From positions 186,001 through 250,000 of the forward strand of contig CAJQUW010007823.1 in assembly GCA_907163375.1 (NCBI GenBank): a stretch of 64,000 bases of DNA. Reading direction: 5' to 3'. A program made the position numbers and the translations under genes. The DNA is from Prostheceraeus crozeri (Eukaryota; Platyhelminthes; Polycladida; Euryleptidae). The notes under the pieces were generated by a model. That model was not told where the DNA came from and searched no databases. It saw only the letters and a list, made by a program, of their open reading frames with translations. Below are positions 57,201 through 64,000 of this stretch, piece after piece (positions within the stretch are counted from its first letter, which is position 1; every line of letters begins with the position of its first letter).

Positions 57201-60200
57201 ATGGAAAGTGACTTAAGGTCGCGGCACATTCGGGGGAACTAAGGTTGTGCATGAAATAGCAATGAAAAGCCTAGAATTAAACATGACTGTGACTGATTCT
57301 AACCCAATGATTCAGCCGTTGACAAGCTCATCTAAGTCAATCATTAGTGTATCAATTTTTATGTAAATTTCCAAAGTCAAAATTTAGATATGTGAAAATG
57401 TCGCAGGACATTAAAGAACCTCGGCGCAGTGGGGAGTTATGCAATGTACTATTACTGTGTCGCTATCAGAAGACGCTAATTAAAAATTGTCTGAGGCTGT
57501 GAAAGTTTCTGGGAGAGCGTACGAATCTTCAATTTCATCATTTCATTAACACTAGAAAACATAAATTTCAAGACGTTTTATGTGTTTGTCACTCACTGAA
57601 TTTGCTTCGCTTTCAGCTATTTTCAAACAGTCTCAGATGCTTGCACTTGTATTGTTGACAATTTTCCTCTCCTAGACCATGCGTATAATTTCATCGGTGT
57701 AAGATCTTTGTAGCAATCATCATCTTTCATAAAGCCATCCATTAACAAACACTTTCTTACTTCAGGATGGTGCTTCATTTTCCGAAAAATGAATTACGAT
57801 AGGCACATTATTTCATTGTATTATTTATTCTTGAGCTGTTCATCGGATTGACATTTTATGCGCATCACATTTGCATACTTGTGACTATATACATGACTGA
57901 TGCTCGTGACTGATTTTTCATCTTATCAAATGTAATAATGTGATTACATTGTAAATAGTAATAAAATCATTGTGAATAAAATGATTAGGATACACGCTAC
58001 CAAAATCAGCAATATATTTTTGTTTTAATTTCCATTGTTTGCCTATGACGACCTTTCGAAATAATTCTGAAGATTTCCTTGCTTGCATGTGGACGGAAAA
58101 TCGTTAATAATGATTTTTATAGTCATAATATTGCTTGATAAAATTGTTTTGCGTTATAGTTAAATTAATCTGCGATAATCATAAAGTAAAAGAGTAATTT
58201 TGGTTGCAAGTAACAAACATCTTTCAACAAAAATCTTGCACTAATTCGTCATGACTGATATAAAAGGTACACTTGAAAGTGCAACGAGAGTGCTTATTAA
58301 AATTTCAAATAGCAAACAACAATGATTGCGTCGATTTCCAAGGAAAACATCAACTAAGACCGCAAAGTGAATTCTAAATATGTTTTCAGTTTGAAAACCA
58401 ACAGTGACACACTTCGATGGCTCAAAACAATCTTTAAGAATTTTAAGGAAATGAGACTAATTGATTGCTAGACCGACGTTCACTAAAAGTTTCATCTATT
58501 GATGCAATTGAATGTCTTACTCCTCATGGTCAATTACACATATGACCCACAGAATTAGATTGATTAAGCGTGTCACATTGCTAGAAAGGCAAGCTGATTC
58601 AAAGCGAAGGCACATGCAGGAACTAAATAAGTGGGCAAAAAGAAATTTTCAATACCTTACAGAGATAGGAAAAATAGCCGTGCGTCGCTTGCGGATTGCT
58701 CTGAATTCCTTCAAAATGCTCCGATCGCCACGACTCCTTCAGATTCGAAGAATTCAGATCATTGCCCAAAAGTTTTCTCGATAATGTTGAGCCCTCCGAT
58801 CATTTCAAAAAAAGTTAGCAGGCGCATGAAAAAGCGTTCACAAACTTCTCTGTAGAACTTGACATCGACTGTGTCTCTTTGTTGTGTGATCCGGTTTATA
58901 ACAGTCACTGAAACTTTGCACAATTTGGCGTGTTTAATGTTAAAGTGGCAGCTCATTGTTCGATTGCAATGGTATTTAGTCAGGAGATTGTGCCATTTCA
59001 ATAACGTTACATGTTCCAATGCCTCCCTTCTAGTCAAGCGTCAGAAGAGACGACCTGTCTAACTCTGTGGTTCGATTGCTATGGTGTTATGTCAGCAGAT
59101 TGTGCCATTTCATTAACGTTAAATGTTCCAATATTTCCTTTCTAGTCAAACAGAAGAAGAGACGACCTGTCTAATTCTGTGTATATGACAAAACTTAGGG
59201 TTTCATGTACGAGTATTCTGCATCTTTGATTATGGACACGATAGCAAAATCTATCCAAGGTTCTTCAAAGTTCTGACGAGTTTGACAGAAATTGTCGGTG
59301 AAATGGACCAGTTGAGGGAATGATTTGAGAATGATGAGCTGATGTCTGCACTGGTCGTGTGAGTATTCGACCGACTCGACTAGGGAACGACTAGAGAAAG
59401 CGCGTAACATAAGCAGCAAAACAACGCACAGAAGATCAAGATGTTAAGAATGATGACGAGACCATTTGCATAAAAAAGGAAATACGTAATAAGATAATCA
59501 ATTTCTTAATCAAGGGATGCAAGCCGAAAATGCACATCCACTGAAACATTGATATGATTTCCTTAATACCAGTTTCAGTCTTTTTCGCAAGTTAGTGGGT
59601 CATTTTGCTATGCAGACAACAAGGCACAAGTAGTAAAAATCACAGCAGGATGTTTACATTTCAACAGTTGACCATCGAAAGATAGCGTGAGTAATCCATC
59701 GCCCTTTATCATCACTTAATTTAGCCCGTCTTCAAATTAATTTTTTTATCGGCATATGAGATTTATTATTGATTAGGCTTTGGAGAATGCACATTCATAG
59801 AAAATGGTATACCGAATTCCGTGGAAAATGTTATCAATCACAATGTAACAGCAATGTGATTGTGATGTCAAGCAACAAAGTCATATTAACTCCCTTCTAA
59901 ATTGAATTATATTCTTAAAGTCTCTTTTGTTGTAGTGAAAGAACAGAATCCTGAAGATTCTGAGTGTGTAGGTGTTGCTACAAGTTCGAATGCTATTAGT
60001 CATCCAGACGCACAGTCATTTTCTGTCTATGAAATTATCAGTTGTCTTTGTTCGAGAAAATAGCTCACTCCCTTGAATTTCTACAAATCCTTCGCTTAAT
60101 TTCAATAAAAATAACAAACGATTTTTTTCTCGACGTTTTGGGTCCATACCCCTTCTTCCCTGAGTATAAACAGGCACGTATGACTTGCTACTTCGACAGG

Positions 60201-63091
60201 TTTCAATAAAAATCTATGTCACGTGACCTGTGTTCTCCTACAAGTCTGCAAGCTCATGACGACGATTTATTGATAGACATCTGTCATGAATGATGTGAGT
60301 TTCTATCAAAGCAGTGTCAGCCCTACTTCTCGCTCTCTGAAGGAAATTCACATCGAAATCATCAATGTCAACAGCAGTACAACCACGAAGATGAACACGC
60401 AATGCACTCTTATTGTCCTTATTTATAATACCTCGCTTATCTTCTTGATACCTAGTTTTAACAGGTCGGTAAGTTTTTTTTCTATGCAACTAGCATTGCA
60501 AATGCGACAATTAAACTCAAAAACAACATTGCAATATTACAAGATGTTTTCTTCAGGCAAACGATCACAAAGATTACAGTTATCGTGCTTTTTATCTGTA
60601 TTTTTATCGCGACTATTTAGACAATGGGATAATGTAGGACCAGCATCAAAAGATATGCAGGTATATCAACTACTAATGGCACAACCTACTATACAAACTA
60701 ATACCAACCACGAATGTTGTCACGAAATTTTTTATTCATTCCTGGGCATGAATTAATGATGTAGAAGCCTTTGTAAAGATTCACTACGCATTTGTCTTGA
60801 AACCCATTTCATAAAGCATTTCTCACCCGTCAAGGGTTAAATCTCTTCTTGAACGCTAAATAAGCAATTTTCTGAGAATTCATCCTATTTCATCTGAGAG
60901 AAATGAACGGGATCTGAGACAATTTCCTGAATGAAAGGATACAGGAACGTTGATACGAACGGAGGCGTATCATGCGAAATATTTTATAAACATATATTTC
61001 GTGACAAAAGCAACCATGAGTTTTTGGGTACCTCGGTGTTCTTAAACTGCGATAAGAAATTGACAGAAAAGCTATCATGTCGAAACGTGACTTGAATAAT
61101 GTGTGGAAATGATAAGAACACCTGTAAAAATAGATATTTGTGTTTTACATATGACATTGCATTGCTGAATTAATCTATCGACAAGTTATCAACTGCTAAT
61201 CCTTCAAAAAACAAACTGCATTCATCAGGAATGCTTATCATATGGACAATAAAGATGAGTGCACGGCATACTAGACATTGATGTTTTTGCTCTGATGTAG
61301 ATGTGCGCAATTCTGAAGAATCTTTTTCTGAGCAAATAGGTCACCATATCGGCCGAATGCTTTGTTTATTATCAACTTTGTTTTCTAGTCACTTGAACCT
61401 TTCTTGCAGACAGAGCTACACAACCGTTAAACCGTTCACTCTCAGGCCATCTGGGACGTCAGGCATGGATCAGATATCACGGAATGGCAAGGCTATGGTG
61501 TCACACAAATATCCCAGTGCGTACATCTATTCTCATACCCGCCCACAATTTCCAATTATTCCAAATTCATCAAAGCTCGTCACATTGGATTTAGAATATA
61601 CTTGATATACTTGAAGGATTGGTCCATTGGATACTCAGTTACAATACAAGATACAGCTGTGATCATGAACTTCATGGGATTGTTGACTACAGTGAACGAC
61701 AAAGCAAGTGCTGTAAATTTTCTACAAACCAGAGGAATTTTACATACACAGCGCTTTTGCGACGGTAGTGAGACTGCACTTCGGAGCAAGAGAAGATCAT
61801 TGACGATGCAACACTCGTGGCTGTCAACAACAAAAATGAGGGTGGCGGGGATAAGAACCTCCCAGTGTTGAATTTGCGGAAGTTTTGCACTTTACAGGAT
61901 TTGCGGGTGAAGCTAAGGACTAATTGACTACTCCCCATATCATGTTAAATTGAATAAACTAAGCTATCGAGAATCGAAAAATTAACAGTTCCGCCGTCTC
62001 TGATACCCTATTTACCGGTATATTTATTCAACGTGTGCAGAATGGGGAAATAGTCGTGAACCGCACTATCTTTTGAGGCAGTCGTGATAGTTACATTCAT
62101 GTTCTACGCCAAGGCATGGGCAACTTGTGGCCGCAGGAGCATTAACGTTTCTAGTATTTTTTATGAGTTGAGTGTTTCAATTTCAGAAGGAAATTCCTAC
62201 ATTGTCGATAATTGTATAGGAAAACTCCCAGATATCGTACAGACTTCTGTAATCCTTTTATCCAAGAAAATCCCCATACATTAGCCAAATACATAAATGC
62301 TGTCCTGCTGATCGATTTTTCCATTATATTATCCATGCTATTGTTATCTAATGCACCAGTCCAATGATAATTATTATTAGTTTGTCATCCACCAAATCAG
62401 TGTTCTCATTTTCTTCTCATCACTCCCCTATCCACGGCATGAAACTATACTAGTAAGGTAGGGATGGGAAGCGTCCATGCACTCGCACCTCTCATCAAGA
62501 TGAGGCCAGTAACCTCTAGTGAAAGCGTCGGTGCCTCCCGAGGCGGACAGACTCGAACCCTGGACATTCCCCACTCCCGCACCGCAGCGAGCGCCTCAAC
62601 GAACTGAGCTATCCTAGCACCTAAGCTGTGCCATCTTTAGATCTAATTCATTCTGCTTACTCCATATAACACAATAGAATGTTTTCTTTTTCTTCTTTCT
62701 AAAGAAACTATGAATAATTTAACATATTGTTGCGGATGTCAGCTCTGTTGTCCACATGGATGCTCATCGCATATAAAAAGAAACACTCACTGAGATTAAG
62801 CTTTTTAGCCAGACGCTCAATGTTATCCGTTGGATCAGAACCCATCGACAAAAAGCAGGCCATCGGCTCTCGATTGTTTGACTCATCTACCATTTGCTCC
62901 AAATTGGTGATAACACCTTCGGCAAACTTCACACCCATCGTTTCAGAAATATATCGCTTCGCCATTGGAATGCAACGATCTGGACACCAAGATCTCACCA
63001 ATAACAGTCTCCGGAAAGTATCAAGATTATTGTAGCCGTCAGGTATCACAGATTCTTCAGGAGCATCTTCATCGAACCATGATTTCCATGC
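38984..63091 (-). CDS. DNAH5/8-like: axonemal dynein heavy chain, DNAH5/DNAH8 type, 3' nine exons
   Basis: Outer-arm dynein heavy chains power ciliary and flagellar beating, hydrolysing ATP in a six-AAA ring. Nine exons (63091-62791, 55996-55857, 54865-54536, 51384-51092, 48585-48429, 47185-46973, 45171-45043, 44978-44852, 39267-38984) have GT-AG borders and join in frame to 657 residues plus stop. Family landmarks in order are [128 protein letters not shown] and [14 protein letters not shown]. This is the end of AAA5/AAA6 and the C-terminal domain. Wording matches DNAH5 and DNAH8 about equally, as expected if one invertebrate gene serves both. The first roughly 4000 residues lie beyond the right edge. 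Confidence 0.95.
39268..43190. other. distal part of the large last intron
   Basis: AT-rich intron sequence downstream (in gene orientation) of the BEL/Pao relic. I recognised no further exon or named repeat. Confidence 0.45.
43195..44110 (+). mobile_element. BEL/Pao LTR-retrotransposon relic in dynein intron
   Basis: Plus-strand reading gives landmarks of the BEL/Pao pol region between the RT and integrase: [62 protein letters not shown] and [11 protein letters not shown], then NPADYASRG. It lies antisense to the dynein gene in its last intron. It is a broken partial copy with several breaks, no LTRs seen near it and no gag, so it is an old fossil. Confidence 0.8.
44852..44978 (-). CDS. DNAH5/8-like: dynein exon h (GFLTAMRQE...NNSPGE)
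   Basis: Bounded by CATTTTCAG and GTAATG. It encodes [34 protein letters not shown] and NNSPGE, ending in phase 1 so that a Gly codon is split with the last exon. Confidence 0.95.
45043..45171 (-). CDS. DNAH5/8-like: dynein exon g ([10 protein letters not shown]...FFNPQ)
   Basis: There are 43 codons between TGTTTCAG and GTGAGT. The exon encodes [31 protein letters not shown]. The next intron is only 64 bases long. Confidence 0.95.
45695..45785. repeat. short inverted repeat, intron f-g
   Basis: CATGATTGATTTAA and its perfect inverse TTAAATCAATCATG are separated by about 20 bases. An outer AACACTGA/TCAGTGTT pair extends the fold. This could be a foldback remnant or a hairpin transcript. Confidence 0.6.
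46443..46569. repeat. 127-bp near-perfect hairpin, intron f-g
   Basis: The first 62 bases (starting TTTCAATCAGTAATTAAG) are nearly the exact inverse of the last 62, with a few mismatches and almost no loop at the centre ACACGACGTGT. It is either a foldback MITE or a hairpin RNA source inside the dynein intron. Confidence 0.8.
46973..47185 (-). CDS. DNAH5/8-like: dynein exon f (VRDRLKKM...STWRK)
   Basis: There are 71 codons between TCTTTTAG and GTAAAC. The exon encodes [29 protein letters not shown] and [17 protein letters not shown], the helical start of the C-terminal domain. The donor is the least canonical of the set, but the reading continues correctly. Confidence 0.92.
48429..48585 (-). 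CDS. DNAH5/8-like: dynein exon e (YQTNNSNSM...DYNPFE)
   Basis: Bounded by TTTTTCAG and GTGAGT. It completes the split Thr codon and encodes [30 protein letters not shown] and LPEDYNPFE. Confidence 0.93.
48586..51091. other. dynein intron d-e
   Basis: No further exon. A GC-rich patch near 49440-49510 (CGGGCCGGGCCTAAT) looks like part of an old DNA transposon end similar to those near 35043 and 36285. Confidence 0.4.
51092..51384 (-). CDS. DNAH5/8-like: dynein exon d ([11 protein letters not shown]...NADI)
   Basis: Bounded by ATTGTAG and GTAAGT, ending in phase 2. It encodes [29 protein letters not shown] and GLHPNADI, the AAA6 lid region. Confidence 0.95.
52715..53351. mobile_element. 637-bp MITE with 7-bp target duplication
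   Basis: The ends CGGATTTATACCAAAACGTC and the inverse of CGGATTGTACGAAAACGTCG form an inverted repeat of about 38 bp. TATAATG flanks both sides exactly (52708-52714 and 53352-53358). Motifs CGTCGCA, GGTCGCA and CCGAATTCGTCG are repeated below the left end. No transposase is present and I cannot assign the superfamily. Confidence 0.75.
53959..54495. mobile_element. 537-bp hAT-type MITE
   Basis: The ends CAGTGTCTCTTATTAATC with TTTTTCACGACGCGCACCC, and the inverse CGCCGTGGCACCCCGGTTG with AGAATCTCTG, match the common TTCTCAACC-type hAT MITE. The flanking 8-mers CTCTAAAT and TTCTAACG agree at five of eight positions, so the copy is aged. Confidence 0.65.
54536..54865 (-). CDS. DNAH5/8-like: dynein exon c ([11 protein letters not shown]...VQFVQ)
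   Basis: There are 110 full codons between TTTTGTAG and GTGAGC. The exon encodes [50 protein letters not shown] and IPYEFN. A hAT-type MITE sits 40 bases past its donor. Confidence 0.95.
55046..55178 (+). repeat. dispersed repeat, copy in intron b-c
   Basis: About 130 bases with CGGCACAT, CAATGAAAAGC and AACCCAATGATTCAG blocks, matched on the same strand by 57196-57330. The family is not known. Confidence 0.6.
55857..55996 (-). CDS. DNAH5/8-like: dynein exon b ([10 protein letters not shown]...ELLET)
   Basis: The acceptor TTTACAG and donor GTGAGT bound 140 bases. The exon encodes [16 protein letters not shown] and [19 protein letters not shown], the core of the AAA6 region. Confidence 0.95.
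57196..57330 (+). repeat. dispersed repeat, copy in intron a-b
   Basis: This is the partner of the repeat at 55046-55178. The two flank exon b in direct orientation with moderate divergence. Confidence 0.6.
58958..59182. repeat. tandem duplication, two units of about 112 bp
   Basis: GTTCGATTGCAATGGT through GACGACCTGTCTAACTCTGTG is repeated directly from 59070 as GTTCGATTGCTATGGT through GACCTGTCTAATTCTGTG, with scattered differences. Confidence 0.75.
60120..60760 (-). mobile_element. Penelope-like element relic (GIY-YIG region)
   Basis: On the minus strand, pieces in neighbouring frames read [52 protein letters not shown] and INRRHELAD. These are the pattern of the C-terminal GIY-YIG endonuclease domain of Penelope-like retroelements (Cys pair, G-T-R-L-K-TR motif, SAL..H, then the IN-R-EL end). 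The frame changes within the domain, so the copy is dead. It lies inside dynein intron a-b. Confidence 0.6.
62461..62621 (-). repeat. tRNA-derived SINE
   Basis: On the minus strand it begins GGTGCTAGGA. It has an A box TAGCTCAGTTCGTTGAGG (62594-62611) and a B box GGGTTCGAGTC (62550-62560), then GGAGGCACC closing a weak acceptor-like stem. A further 70 bases of non-tRNA body follow (CACTAGAGGTTACTGGCCTC). The box spacing fits a pol III promoter. The body and imperfect stem make it a SINE, not a tRNA gene. It lies 170 bases past the donor of dynein exon a. Confidence 0.75.
62791..63091 (-). CDS. DNAH5/8-like: dynein exon a (AWKSWFDED...KLNL)
   Basis: The acceptor CTTCTACAG precedes GCATGG, and the donor is GTGAGT at 62790. 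The exon encodes [23 protein letters not shown] and FLSMGSDPT. It ends in phase 1 and its last base completes a Lys codon with the next exon. Confidence 0.93.
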
Positions 63092-64000
63092 CTGTAGAAG
63101 CATATTACAGCATGTGAGTAACAAAATGAAATCGTGTAAATACTTCCAATACTTGATATACAGCAAAGCGTGTTTCCCTACCATACCTAATTTTCCGCAA
63201 TCACTGTCCAACCAATTTCAAAGTTAACGGTTTTTTGAAACACTGCTAAGAAAGATTAAGCAGAGAAACATCTAATATTTGCTTTTTGTCTTAGTTCAAT
63301 ACATCTGTACTTTGCAATATTTTGTGATTATCAGTTCCAAGGTAAGGCCAGGTGAAATATACACATAGCCTGCTCTGCAATCCTTCAGTTTGCTCAACCA
63401 TTTTCAATGACATAGGCTACATTAGACCATTCAAAACAGCACTGGAGTCCTTGTAAAGCGAAGCAAAGCGTCTACGACTACCTCCGTCCTACGTTTTCAA
63501 ATTTGTCTATAATCAGCAAATAATGCATCAATAGTCACAAAACTTCAGGTAAACGTAGTTGAGGATATTTTCTAGCCACACACTAAAATTTGTGCAAATC
63601 GGATAAGCATTTTTTTGATTAGAGATGATAACGTGAAGTGTAGCGATGTCAGCAGCTTGATCTAACTTGTCAGTCAACGCTTTATCTAGCACTCTTGCAT
63701 GCATTGTTCTCACTCGTCTTCGTCTATTTTTGTTGGTGCTGCAGTTCCTCCCACGACCACTGCCCTACCACACCTTTTTAAGTTGAGCATGTTAGTGGCA
63801 AGTTATGTGACTTCGTCGTTATCACTTCACGACTTGACGCAAAATGACTTCGTTGACACAGTACTATCTGCTCAGACGATGAGATCAGACGAAGTCCGAT
63901 CAGGCTGCTGACAACGCTACACTTTCTCGCTATCGTCTGTAATACAAGAAGTATTTGCACATATTTTGGTATATCCTCACCGACATGCACCTGAAGTTTT
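63092..64000. other. start of the next upstream dynein intron
   Basis: No dynein-like exon is recognised. Near the right edge the minus strand reads TTCAGGTGCATGTCG/GTGAGG, which could be the end of an exon with a donor, but too little is visible to call. Confidence 0.35.

Larger units (their letters stand above)
56000..62455. other. dynein intron a-b, remaining sequence
   Basis: Apart from the dispersed repeat, tandem duplication, Penelope-like relic and SINE listed separately, this 6.8-kb intron shows no gene I can recognise. The junction of exons a and b is in frame and matches the family, so no exon is missing inside it. Confidence 0.5.

Noticed and set aside
59195-59419. Open frame considered as an extra dynein exon
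   Set aside because: It has no dynein motif, and exons a and b already join in frame without it.
63955-64000. Possible dynein exon end with GTGAGG donor at the right edge
   Set aside because: Only a few codons are visible and they match no family motif I can place.

Overview
The window is intron-rich, AT-rich animal DNA. Its one clear host gene is the 3' end of an axonemal outer-arm dynein heavy chain of the DNAH5/DNAH8 type. It lies on the minus strand from 63091 down to a stop codon at 38984. Nine exons join in frame to encode the last 657 residues (end of the AAA ring plus the C-terminal domain, ending LLCDIK). The surrounding mobile elements (Tc1/mariner-like, pogo-like and hAT-like elements, LINEs with and without RNase H, a Penelope-like element, a BEL/Pao relic, tRNA-derived SINEs) fit an invertebrate metazoan. 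I cannot name the phylum.

The left third holds the unusual object: a 21.3-kb palindromic element, 846-22175. It has inverted ends (AGTAGTAAG...CTTACTACT) and an exact 6-bp target duplication, TATAGG, at 840-845 and 22176-22181. The target size and AG...CT ends are those of Polinton/Maverick elements. I see none of the Polinton core genes (PolB, integrase, ATPase, protease, capsid). Instead each arm carries, head to head, a small set of TATA-driven genes: a coiled-coil protein (with a zinc-finger-like ORF in the left arm), a short unknown protein, a possible OB-fold single-strand-binding protein, a RING-like ORF and a DnaQ/DEDD-type exonuclease-like ORF. Between and after the genes lie tandem arrays packed with AATAAA signals. 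A 140-bp cassette that can fold into a three-way junction recurs beside the small genes. The right arm also contains a roughly 6.4-kb satellite of 22 units of about 290 bp, arranged as an AAB higher-order repeat. The left arm has one such unit.

From 22182 to 38983 the window is gene-poor, with relics of transposons: a LINE 3' end abutting the palindromic element, a 586-bp hAT-type MITE, a 1.1-kb mariner-like relic, an RNase H-bearing LINE relic, a 2.6-kb pogo-like element with TA target duplication, and a second LINE tail.

From 38984 to the end are the dynein exons and their introns. The introns hold a BEL/Pao relic, two MITEs with target duplications, two hairpin-forming inverted repeats, a Penelope-like GIY-YIG relic, a tRNA-derived SINE and short duplications. 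I found no rRNA, no CRISPR and no intact tRNA gene.
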